64,000 bases of DNA from NCBI GenBank assembly GCA_964509195.1, contig CAZDWJ010000001.1, positions 248,001 through 312,000 on the forward strand, read 5' to 3'. A program made the translations under genes and the position numbers. This DNA comes from UBA4802 sp964509195 (GTDB lineage: Bacteria; Spirochaetota; UBA4802; UB4802). The notes beneath the pieces were generated by a model that did not search any database, was not told where the DNA came from, and was given only the letters and a program-made list of their open reading frames with translations. Shown one piece after another: positions 1 to 7,664 of this stretch (the first letter of the stretch is position 1; each line of letters begins with the position of its first letter).

Positions 1-888
1 TCCAATCTTGAATGCATCAAAACCTATGGCCATACGTGCCATCTGAATTGCCCGCTGAGGTCCCATAAACATAATACCTACAGCAAGTTTAAGCCATGGA
101 TATCCTAACATATCAGCAATCTTTTTTGAGCGGATGAGCGAACTAAATGGATTGAGGTGCTTTCGCATCAGTCGTTCCACAGCTTTTGACTTCATGAAGC
201 GTGCGGGTAACCCATCTACCTTTGGCGTATATACTGTGTTATATACTTCGCTCTTGATACTTGCCTGCTTTGCACTTTCGGCTACCGGGCTTTCTTTTGT
301 ATTCATAAAGCGGGTGCCCATTGCAATGCCTTCTGCTCCTAATGCAAGGGCTGCAATAAGCCCTCTTCCATCTGCAAAACCACCTGCTGCAATCACCGGA
401 ATATCTACTGCCTGTGAAATCGCAGGAATGAGCACTAACGATGTGATAGCTCCACCGTGGCCTGCTGCCTCATAGCCTGTTACTATTAGCGCATCAGCTC
501 CGTCGCGCTGGGCTGCCAGTGCATGCTTATGCGTAGTTACTGTCGCTATTACCTTTCCGCCATACGCATGAACTGCTTTTGCAATCTTATCGCCTTTACC
601 TAAAGAATAATTAATGATAGGAACTTTCTCTTCAATAAGAACCTCGGCATTGCGCTCAGCACCAGGGAAATACAGTGTCACATTTGCTGCAAAAGGTTTA
701 TTGGTAAGCTCCCGTACTCTTCGTACAGCCTGGCGTGTTTGATCTGCAGTGAGAACACCAGTAGCAAGTATACCAAGCCCTCCCGCAGTAGATACCGCAG
801 CAACAAGCTCAGGTGTACTTATCCAGCTCATCCCTGAAAGCACAATTGGATACTTAATCTTAAAAAGTTCTGTAATTTTAGTCTTCAT
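1..888 (-). CDS. Nitronate monooxygenase / 2-nitropropane dioxygenase-like flavoprotein (3' end cut by window)
   Basis: Translated by hand from the minus strand: 296 codons from an ATG at 888 are open to the window edge. The N-terminus (KIKYPIVLSGMSWIS) and the glycine-rich FMN-phosphate segments (AAGGLGILATG; IAAGGFADGRG; LGAEGIAMGTRF) fit the TIM-barrel nitronate monooxygenase / FabK-like family. An ExAGHGG motif lies mid-protein (YEAAGHGG), where the catalytic His of the family sits. A GGGAG ribosome site lies just upstream. Family members are FMN enzymes that oxidise alkyl nitronates, or, as FabK relatives, reduce enoyl-ACP; the substrate cannot be told here. The C-terminus is missing only because the window starts here. 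Confidence 0.8.
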   Translation of the reverse strand, partial: MKTKITELFKIKYPIVLSGMSWISTPELVAAVSTAGGLGILATGVLTADQTRQAVRRVRELTNKPFAANVTLYFPGAERNAEVLIEEKVPIINYSLGKGDKIAKAVHAYGGKVIATVTTHKHALAAQRDGADALIVTGYEAAGHGGAITSLVLIPAISQAVDIPVIAAGGFADGRGLIAALALGAEGIAMGTRFMNTKESPVAESAKQASIKSEVYNTVYTPKVDGLPARFMKSKAVERLMRKHLNPFSSLIRSKKIADMLGYPWLKLAVGIMFMGPQRAIQMARMAIGFDAFKIG

Positions 889-927
889 CGCAATTCTCCC
901 TTTAGTAAGTTAAAATATATTACAATT

Positions 928-946
928 GCATAATCCTGCATTATGC
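928..946. promoter_or_regulatory. Short dyad upstream of the nitronate monooxygenase-like gene
   Basis: Perfect 7-bp arms GCATAAT and ATTATGC are separated by 5 bp, 40 bp upstream of the start codon at 888. The position suits an operator, but no regulator is encoded next to it. The rest of the 168-bp gap (889-1056) is AT-rich with no gene visible. Confidence 0.25.
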
Positions 947-1056
947 GATAATACTAACTGTTAAAAACATTCACTTTATTGTATCGCAAACATAACAGGG
1001 TTATCTAAAAAAGCAAGAAATATATGCACTTTTTGTCAAAACTTTTATATAAAAAA

Positions 1057-2376
1057 TTAGTTAGTTGAATAATTTATGCGGCACAACACATACGGAAGAT
1101 AGGCATTGCCAACCCATTCTCTTTCTGCTGACAGTACTATTTTATCATTCAGCATTGTGGTGACATCATCACTTACCATGGAATTTTTCAGCCTCCCTTT
1201 TACACTTCCCTGGACCACAAGCCACGCTAAATCCAAATTTGCTGAAAACTGTCCCATGAGTGTATTGGACTGACCAAAGCCTATGAATTGATCAATGATA
1301 ATCCCTGTCCCCATTTTTTCAATCATATCGTTAAACGATATACTACCTGCTTCTACTATTATATTGCTAAAACTTTCGTGTGGCAACGTTGCATAGCCAC
1401 GTGAGGAATTGCCGGTTGGCTGTATGTGCAGCAGATGGGCACTTTGCAGATGGGCAATATAATTTTCTATATATCCCTGTTCAATTAACACTTTATTTTT
1501 AGCCGGTATTCCCTCATCGTCAAAAGGATAGCTGCTTGGTGCAAAATCTATTAAAGGATTATCATACACTGTTAAATGTTTACCAAAAACCTTTTGTCCA
1601 AACTTGCCTATATACCGTGAAACCCCCCGCTCAATTGAACGCCCCGATAATCCCTGCAGTACCACACTCATGATCTGACCAAACGCTTTTGGTGTAAAGA
1701 TTACAAAATAATTGCCAAATGGCATTTTAACAGTTTGTTCACTAAAGTGTAGTTTTAAAAGAATTCTATCAGCAACCTCATTAATGTCAAAGTTACTTCC
1801 CCAGGTAATAGTTTCATATACCTGCACACGGCTGCCATCAGGCAGTATTCTCAGAGCAGTAATTGTGGATCCATTACGGGAATACTGATATCCTCTATCA
1901 AAACCCTGTGAATTGATAAGGTGCATGTACCCATCAGCACATCCACGACCAGCATCAATTATACAATCACTATACACAGACAGTATTTTGTCGATAACTG
2001 ATTGTAATGAATGCATATAATAATCATTATCTTTAGTAATGATAGCCGAATCATAGCACGCAACCTCCGGAGTTTGCTGCTGTCCTGGCAAATCATATTC
2101 TTCCTTTTCCCCATAGCGCGCTGTTGCTTTGGCATTCTCTATTGCATCATCAATCATAGCAATGTCATTGCAAAACGAAAAGCCTGTGGTACCGCCAACA
2201 TTAATCCTGATGCCGTATCCTTTAATCTCTGCTTCTCGGGCAGAATAAAATCTATTATTTTTGAAAGAAAAGTTTTTGTTTATTGTAGATTCATAAAAAA
2301 CATCCCACCAGCGGGCATTTATGTGAGAACACTTTTCAGCTATTTTTTCTAGATTTTGTTTTTCTGATTCCAGCAC
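1057..2376 (-). CDS. TldE/PmbA-type protein, partner of TldD
   Basis: This 439-residue protein of the TldD/PmbA peptidase family lacks the HExxxH zinc motif seen in the gene before it, as expected for the TldE half of the heterodimer. Family blocks visible include GRGCADGYMHLINSQGFDRGY, which holds the conserved N-S-x-G turn, and the C-terminal region with IIIDQFIGFGQSNTLMGQFS. The start is a GTG at 2376 with AGGAGG just upstream, so the gene begins inside the last 41 bp of tldD; the two are surely co-translated. Known TldD/TldE pairs cleave unfolded or natural-product precursor peptides. No precursor peptide gene was recognised here. Confidence 0.85.
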   Translation of the reverse strand: MLESEKQNLEKIAEKCSHINARWWDVFYESTINKNFSFKNNRFYSAREAEIKGYGIRINVGGTTGFSFCNDIAMIDDAIENAKATARYGEKEEYDLPGQQQTPEVACYDSAIITKDNDYYMHSLQSVIDKILSVYSDCIIDAGRGCADGYMHLINSQGFDRGYQYSRNGSTITALRILPDGSRVQVYETITWGSNFDINEVADRILLKLHFSEQTVKMPFGNYFVIFTPKAFGQIMSVVLQGLSGRSIERGVSRYIGKFGQKVFGKHLTVYDNPLIDFAPSSYPFDDEGIPAKNKVLIEQGYIENYIAHLQSAHLLHIQPTGNSSRGYATLPHESFSNIIVEAGSISFNDMIEKMGTGIIIDQFIGFGQSNTLMGQFSANLDLAWLVVQGSVKGRLKNSMVSDDVTTMLNDKIVLSAEREWVGNAYLPYVLCRINYSTN

Positions 2377-3745
2377 CTTTTCCTCCTATAAGGACATTTT
2401 TTATAAGTATATGCGGCCCACCAGAAGAAACAGGAAGTGGCGCCTGCCCCTGTTTGCCGCATCCACCTAATCCGCCATATAACATACAATCATTTGCTAT
2501 CCCTTCAATATTAGCCAGAGTGATAAACACATTGCCTGTGAGCATACAATCCCGTAATTTCTTTGTCTTCTTTCCCTTTTTTACTTCATACGCATATGCA
2601 GGCGTAAAAGTAAACATCTCCAGGTTTGTCTGCCCGCCTAATGCGCCTACTACATATATTCCATTCCATAATGTTTCAAATAGTTCATCAACGGTTGAAT
2701 TGCCATTTTCAATATAGGTGTTTGTCATACGCACAATTGGGGTTGCTGAAGAGCTTATAGCACGTGCATTCCCGGTCACCTCTTCTCCCATTGTTACTGC
2801 CGTTTCACGCGAATGAAGACGGCTATGTAACACACCATTTTTTATAAGATAGGTTTTTTGCGGTTTTATCCCTTCATCATCACAGGGAATATACCCTGCA
2901 TACGGCAGCGTTCCATCATCAATAACATTGAGAATATCAGGCCCAAAACGTTTACCAATAACCATAATCTCTTTCATTCTGGGATTTTCATACACAAAAT
3001 CAGCTTCTGACAGATGTCCAAACGCTTCATGAATAAACACCCCTGCCAATTTAGGATCAGCGATAATATTGTATACCCCACTTTTTATCTGTGGAGCCAC
3101 TACAAGTTCAGTTGCAGTACGCACCACTTCTTCTGCTATTGCGTGTTTATCCTTTGCTATCTCAAACCCTGCATAGTTAGCATCCGACTCTCCATACGGC
3201 TGAATGACCGTTCCATCCTTTGCAATAGCCGAGAGCGACAAACCGCAGAAAGACCTGTCATATTCCACAATGCTGCCATCAGTGTTACACATAACATATC
3301 GCATCTGTGAATCACGGTACAATACATTGGTATTTTCAACAAGCTGGCTTTCTTTTAATATGTCATTGTATTCTGTAAGCACACGCATCTTCTCTTCAAG
3401 GCTCACTGTATTCAGTGGTAGTTGGACTTTTGTTTTGTCTTTTATAATATTTGTCTGTAATGATGATAACAACGGTGCATCTTCTTTTTTTTGTATGTGC
3501 GATAGCTGTAGCGCCTGTTGCAGGGCATAATCCACCATAGTAAGCGATGTAAATGCAAAAAATCCCCACGAACCTTTATTATAAACCCTCACCGAACCCT
3601 GTGTGGTGGTACCTACCTTACAGGCCTCAATCATTTTTTTTGAAAGGTGTATAGTGGTGGAATACCCTTCAGTTACACGAATTTCAGCGTATTCAGCTTT
3701 TATGGTGTGTAATTTTTTTTGTAAATCAGTTGCATCAATAGACAT
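2336..3745 (-). CDS. tldD: TldD-type zinc metallopeptidase
   Basis: 469 residues. The zinc motif HEAFGH (in GVFIHEAFGHLSEAD, about residue 238) is the HExxxH signature of active TldD. Later family blocks include PCDDEG and TGNARA, and a glycine-rich C-terminus (GGLGGCGKQGQ) whose Cys is a typical extra zinc ligand. Start ATG at 3745 has AAGGAG upstream. First gene of a two-gene operon with the TldE-like gene, overlapping it by 41 bp. The pair would form a cytosolic heterodimeric peptidase. Confidence 0.9.
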   Translation of the reverse strand: MSIDATDLQKKLHTIKAEYAEIRVTEGYSTTIHLSKKMIEACKVGTTTQGSVRVYNKGSWGFFAFTSLTMVDYALQQALQLSHIQKKEDAPLLSSLQTNIIKDKTKVQLPLNTVSLEEKMRVLTEYNDILKESQLVENTNVLYRDSQMRYVMCNTDGSIVEYDRSFCGLSLSAIAKDGTVIQPYGESDANYAGFEIAKDKHAIAEEVVRTATELVVAPQIKSGVYNIIADPKLAGVFIHEAFGHLSEADFVYENPRMKEIMVIGKRFGPDILNVIDDGTLPYAGYIPCDDEGIKPQKTYLIKNGVLHSRLHSRETAVTMGEEVTGNARAISSSATPIVRMTNTYIENGNSTVDELFETLWNGIYVVGALGGQTNLEMFTFTPAYAYEVKKGKKTKKLRDCMLTGNVFITLANIEGIANDCMLYGGLGGCGKQGQAPLPVSSGGPHILIKNVLIGGKGAGIRKTKSRKNS

Positions 3746-3798
3746 CGAAATAGTCTCCTTAGAACGTATCGAATTTTATTTCTGTCATTCTCAGGGAA

Positions 3799-3844
3799 CA
3801 TAGTGACCGAAGAATCTAAATAAAAATGAGATTTCGTCACTATG
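3799..3844. repeat. Imperfect inverted repeat, possible REP/MITE-like element
   Basis: The left arm CATAGTGACCGAAGAATCT (3799-3817) faces AGATTTCGTCACTATG (3829-3844) around an A-rich loop. It is preceded by CTGTCATTCTCAGGGAA (3782-3798), which recalls the widespread dispersed sequence GTCATTCTGAGCGAA...GAATCT. It lies in the 189-bp gap upstream of tldD. An open frame across it (3700-3972, minus) seems spurious. No second copy was seen in this window. Confidence 0.45.
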
Positions 3845-3934
3845 GTATAATAATAGAATGATATTATAATATTTTCGTCTGAAAAACAAATAAAATCACT
3901 GCAATGAAAAATTATCCTTAAATTCATATCATTA

Positions 3935-4633
3935 CTACGTTGTTTCAACTGCATGCTCGATAGCCTGTGCAATATAGTGCGATAGCTTCCGCCACTGCTG
4001 TTTGCTTGTGAAAAAAATTTCCTGATTTACTTCCAGTTCAATTCCACAGTAACTATCGCCATATAGTTTACGCAACCATACTGTCACCCCATCGCCACAG
4101 CCCCTGAAGGGATAATTAAAAGCAACCCGCAATGGATACCGTTGCATAATGTGTTCCTTTATCTTGTTGCAGAACAAACCTTCAACAGGCCTGTACTGAT
4201 CATACAGTAACCCTATGTCAGCATAGCGTGTAAATCCATTGAGCTGTGGTGTAAAAGAATGCACCGAAATATGAAACACCCTCTCTGAATTCAGCACTAA
4301 AGCTGTAACCGTTTTTTCAATTTTACTGCGATATGTAGTATAATAACGCTTTACTATCTCATTTTTTAAAAAAATATCGCTGCCTTTTACAAATTTTGAG
4401 AAAAGTTCATCGCTGCCTATTGACCTGTTGCAATCAACTATAAGCCGGGTAACTGTAGTATATAGCAATGAAACGCCTAACGTCTGGGCAATGATACGCG
4501 CCATCTGGAGCGCACCAATATCATACGCCCAATGTGTTGTAAGCAGTGTGCTGTCATAAATAACATCCACTAATCTTTCGGGAACACGATTGGAAGCATG
4601 CTCACAGGTTATTACAATAGATTTTTTCCCCAC
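3935..4633 (-). CDS. N-formylglutamate amidohydrolase family protein
   Basis: 232 residues. The family blocks are in order: ITCEHASNRVPE near the N-terminus, HWAYDIGA, the VDCNRS block, ISVHSFTPQLNG, DIGLLYD, and GIELEVNQ near the C-terminus. These His/Glu/Asp residues form the metal site in HutG-type amidohydrolases. Members hydrolyse N-formylglutamate in histidine breakdown or related N-acyl amino acids; no other hut gene is present, so the substrate is open. Start is GTG at 4633 with GAGGG upstream; an ATG one base upstream is out of frame. Transcribed divergently from the TauE-like gene. Confidence 0.75.
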   Translation of the reverse strand: MGKKSIVITCEHASNRVPERLVDVIYDSTLLTTHWAYDIGALQMARIIAQTLGVSLLYTTVTRLIVDCNRSIGSDELFSKFVKGSDIFLKNEIVKRYYTTYRSKIEKTVTALVLNSERVFHISVHSFTPQLNGFTRYADIGLLYDQYRPVEGLFCNKIKEHIMQRYPLRVAFNYPFRGCGDGVTVWLRKLYGDSYCGIELEVNQEIFFTSKQQWRKLSHYIAQAIEHAVETT

Positions 4634-4724
4634 ATGTCCCTCAGGATTTCTTTATATAACTTGACATAATTTCACATTACGCATCTCCATTGGTCAATAT
4701 ATATTTTTTTGTGGGAGAAGATTA

Positions 4725-5081
4725 ATGTTAGTGATTACATCTTTAATTGGCGTTTCAGCAGGCTTATTAGGTGGTTTAATGGGAATTGGCGGCGGAATTA
4801 TTATGATTCCTGCTCTCATATACATACTGCATTTCAGCCAGCATATGGCTCAGGGCACAACACTTGCCGCCATGATTCCACCTATAGGGATACTTGCAGC
4901 ATATGAATACTATAAATCAGGGAATGTTAACATACCCGTAGCTATCACACTCGCTCTGGGATTTGTAATTGGTGGTTATTTTGGTGGAAAAATTGCCGTA
5001 TCGCTGGATAACGAAACATTACGCCGTGTATTTGGAGTAATACTTTTTATAATGTCGTTGCATATTATTTTTTCCAAGTGA
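4725..5081 (+). CDS. Half-size TauE/SafE (DUF81) family permease
   Basis: 118 residues with about four membrane segments. It carries the family's glycine-rich turn GLLGGLMGIGGGIIMIPAL and the QGTTLAAMIPP block, which occur once per repeat in full-length TauE/SafE proteins of about 250 residues. Only one repeat is present and the stop is clean, so a functional transporter would need a homodimer. A GGGAG site precedes the ATG. It ends at 5081, back to back with the convergent ThDP enzyme gene, so no remnant of a second half fits downstream. Family members export sulfite, sulfonates or other organic anions. Confidence 0.75.
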   Translation: MLVITSLIGVSAGLLGGLMGIGGGIIMIPALIYILHFSQHMAQGTTLAAMIPPIGILAAYEYYKSGNVNIPVAITLALGFVIGGYFGGKIAVSLDNETLRRVFGVILFIMSLHIIFSK

Positions 5082-6764
5082 TTATGCCTTATATCCACCT
5101 AAGTTAGCTAACGCAACACTACCAGGGCTAATTGTATCAGGATCGGTCATAACGTTAACTAGCGCCACGGTGTTGCTTTCTAATGCCTCACGTACTACTG
5201 GCTGTATATCTTCAGGCTTTTCAACATAATATCCTTTTCCACCCAGCGCCTCTACAAGCCTGTGATAGGGAATATTGCCAATATATGTTCCTTCTTTTAC
5301 TGGATGTCCCATGCGCAACACCTGGCTGTGGCGTATCATTCCCCATCCTAAATCATTGCTTACGACTATCGTAATTGCCAACCCTTTGCGAATAGCTGTT
5401 TCAATCTCCATAAAATTAAATCCCAATGAACCATCACCGGTAAAAAGCAGTACTCGTGAATCCTTATAATATAATTTGGCAGCATTAGCAAATGGGATAC
5501 CAACACCCAGACAGCCATATAATCCGGAATCCAGATATGTACCACCGCGCTTTACAGTCCGTGTCATGCCCATCCATATTTGCGCGTCACCACCATCGCT
5601 TACTACAATGTCATCTTCTTTATCCATAATTTGATTTACTTCATACGCAACACGCATAGCATGAATAGGCACTGCATTGCTTACCCATTGTTGCTGTGCT
5701 TGTTTTTTACCATCCTCATCCGCTTTTTTTAATTCATTGACCCATGAAACAAATTGTTCTTTAAAATTAAGCTTTTTCTGTGCAATTATCCTGTTACACT
5801 TATCCATAAACGCTGCAATATCACTTACAATACCTTTGTGAATACTGCGATTGCGCCCAATTTCTTCAGGCTCTATATCGACCTGTATCAGACTAGCATC
5901 TTTATTGAAGATATCACCAAATATGTAGTACAAGCTCACTCTATTACCTAACAGTACAACACAGTCTGCATTAAAATTAGCATACAGTGCTGCACCAGGC
6001 CGTATAGCAAGTGAGGATTCAAAGCACAGGGGATGAGTATCGGGTACCACACCTCTACCTGCTGAACTGGTGAAGACTGGTATTCCTGTATGCTCAATAA
6101 ATTGTAGCAAGGCCTTTGAAGCATCGGCATACCATGAACCACTGCCAGCAATAATGATGGGTTTTTTCTTTTGCTGTAGCAGTTCTATAACATCATTGGC
6201 TGCAGCGCTATCGCATGGCTTTGAATAAACTACAGTATTTGTTTTTTTAATTTTTGTTTCATCCAGTGTTGCATTCAGTACATCAACCGGTAATTCCAAG
6301 TACACAGGCCCGGGTCTTCCTGAACATGCAGTGCGGTATGCCATATCAACATACTCATACACGCGCTCTGGCTTATGGCACACAAAGGCTTTTTTTACCA
6401 TTGGTTCAATTACCGGCAACTGCTTCATATCCTGTAAATCTAATTTATCATTGCTCTCCAAGCCCACACATCCAGCAATGAGTAACAGCGGTGCATTGGA
6501 TAACCGGGCATTTGCTATTGCTGTAAGCGCGTTGGTAAACCCTGGACCAGCAGTAACAAGTGCTACTCCTGGTTTTCGGCTCAATCGTCCCCACGCTTCA
6601 GCCATAAACACTGCTGCCTGCTCATGCCGTGTATCAAATATTTTGATTGCTGAGTTTTCTAAATGCTCATAGATGGGTGTAATATGCCCGCCACTTAAAG
6701 AAAAGATATATTCCACATTTTTATCCAGTAATGCTTCCACAACAAGTTTTGCACCATTAGCCAT
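5082..6764 (-). CDS. Thiamine diphosphate-dependent enzyme of the acetolactate synthase / 2-hydroxyacyl-CoA lyase superfamily
   Basis: 560 residues with the three-domain layout of the family. The N-terminal Pyr domain has the catalytic Glu (TRHEQAAVFMAEA, about residue 48) and GPGFTNALTAIANA. The middle domain resembles the family's non-ThDP Rossmann-like domain. The C-terminal PP domain has GDGSLGFNFMEIETA...NDLGW, the GDG-N ThDP/Mg motif. I chose ATG 6764, which has GGAGG five bases upstream, over a TTG at 6776. It sits 16 bp downstream of a short-chain dehydrogenase gene. The reaction cannot be told: acetolactate synthase has a regulatory subunit (ilvN), absent here, so a catabolic carboligase or lyase is as likely. 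Confidence 0.75.
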   Translation of the reverse strand: MANGAKLVVEALLDKNVEYIFSLSGGHITPIYEHLENSAIKIFDTRHEQAAVFMAEAWGRLSRKPGVALVTAGPGFTNALTAIANARLSNAPLLLIAGCVGLESNDKLDLQDMKQLPVIEPMVKKAFVCHKPERVYEYVDMAYRTACSGRPGPVYLELPVDVLNATLDETKIKKTNTVVYSKPCDSAAANDVIELLQQKKKPIIIAGSGSWYADASKALLQFIEHTGIPVFTSSAGRGVVPDTHPLCFESSLAIRPGAALYANFNADCVVLLGNRVSLYYIFGDIFNKDASLIQVDIEPEEIGRNRSIHKGIVSDIAAFMDKCNRIIAQKKLNFKEQFVSWVNELKKADEDGKKQAQQQWVSNAVPIHAMRVAYEVNQIMDKEDDIVVSDGGDAQIWMGMTRTVKRGGTYLDSGLYGCLGVGIPFANAAKLYYKDSRVLLFTGDGSLGFNFMEIETAIRKGLAITIVVSNDLGWGMIRHSQVLRMGHPVKEGTYIGNIPYHRLVEALGGKGYYVEKPEDIQPVVREALESNTVALVNVMTDPDTISPGSVALANLGGYKA

Positions 6765-6780
6765 ACCATCCTCCAAAAAT

Positions 6781-7614
6781 TTATAATTCCATCAGTTGTC
6801 CACCACACACATTAATAGCCTGTCCCGTAATATATGAAGACGCATCCGATGCTAAAAATGCTACAAGGCTTGCCACTTCCTCAGGCGTACCGATTCTGTT
6901 TAGTGGTATGCTCTGACACATGATCTTTTCACGCTCTTCAGGTGTGGTATTAAAAACTTTTGCTTCCAATTCAAACCGCCAGCGCTCAAGATCAGTATTA
7001 ATCTGCCCCGGGCAAATAGCATTTACCCGAATGCCAGCAGGTGCCAGTTCCTTAGCCATCACTTTGGTGAGCATTATAACTCCCGCTTTTGCTACTGAAT
7101 ATGCACCGTTAAACATTGCCGGAAATTTCCCAGCTCGTGATGCAGTGTTAATTATCGATCCTCCCTGTGTCATTAAAGGGACTATTGCCTTGCCCATCCT
7201 GAACGTGCCATGTAAATTGACATCAATTGTTTTAAGCCAGGCATCTTCATTGTATGTATGTAATGCGCTGGGAACACCAAACGCAGCGCCCGCATTGTTA
7301 CACAAAACATGCACACACTCACACACTCTTGTAACTTCAGAGATAAATTCAGCAATTGACTGAGTACTGGTCACATCACAGGCAAATGCATATGCGTGAA
7401 TACCATACTCACTTTGCAATTCTTTTGCCAATTCCTGCATTTCATCTAACTGCCCAGCATGCATTGTAGTATCGCCGATAGTTCCTGTGCCTAAATCAGA
7501 AATAATGACATTTGCCCCATGTTTTGCAAGTTCACGCGCTATAGCAAAGCCTATTCCCGTACGCTTTCCTGAACCTGTTATAACTGCATTTTTATTTTTT
7601 AGATCGTGATACAT
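6781..7614 (-). CDS. Short-chain dehydrogenase/reductase (SDR)
   Basis: 277 residues. Visible are the NAD(P) Rossmann motif TGSGKRTGIGFA (TGxxxGxG), the NNAGA block, the catalytic Tyr-Lys in GAYSVAKAG, a Ser in the preceding strand (SIINTASRAG), and the C-terminal RVNAICPGQINTDL and YITGQAINVCGG. An 18-residue insertion follows the first helix (GTGTIGDTTMHAGQLDEMQE). GGAGG precedes ATG 7614. First gene of an apparent two-gene operon with the ThDP enzyme. The pair suggests oxidation or reduction of a 2-hydroxy or hydroxyketone compound that the ThDP enzyme makes or cleaves; substrate unknown. Confidence 0.85.
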   Translation of the reverse strand: MYHDLKNKNAVITGSGKRTGIGFAIARELAKHGANVIISDLGTGTIGDTTMHAGQLDEMQELAKELQSEYGIHAYAFACDVTSTQSIAEFISEVTRVCECVHVLCNNAGAAFGVPSALHTYNEDAWLKTIDVNLHGTFRMGKAIVPLMTQGGSIINTASRAGKFPAMFNGAYSVAKAGVIMLTKVMAKELAPAGIRVNAICPGQINTDLERWRFELEAKVFNTTPEEREKIMCQSIPLNRIGTPEEVASLVAFLASDASSYITGQAINVCGGQLMEL

Positions 7615-7664
7615 GCAAACCTCCAGATATATCGATAATGATATATTATATTACATTTTAAAAG

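Noticed and set aside
134..475. 113-codon frame on the plus strand
   Set aside because: It lies antisense to the nitronate monooxygenase-like gene, has no ribosome site and no recognisable motif.
3700..3972. 90-codon frame on the minus strand between tldD and the amidohydrolase-like gene
   Set aside because: It overlaps both genes and reads through the inverted repeat at 3799-3844; the peptide looks like translated repeat DNA.
4661..4666. TTGACA upstream of the TauE-like gene
   Set aside because: No -10 box at a suitable distance; not called as a promoter.
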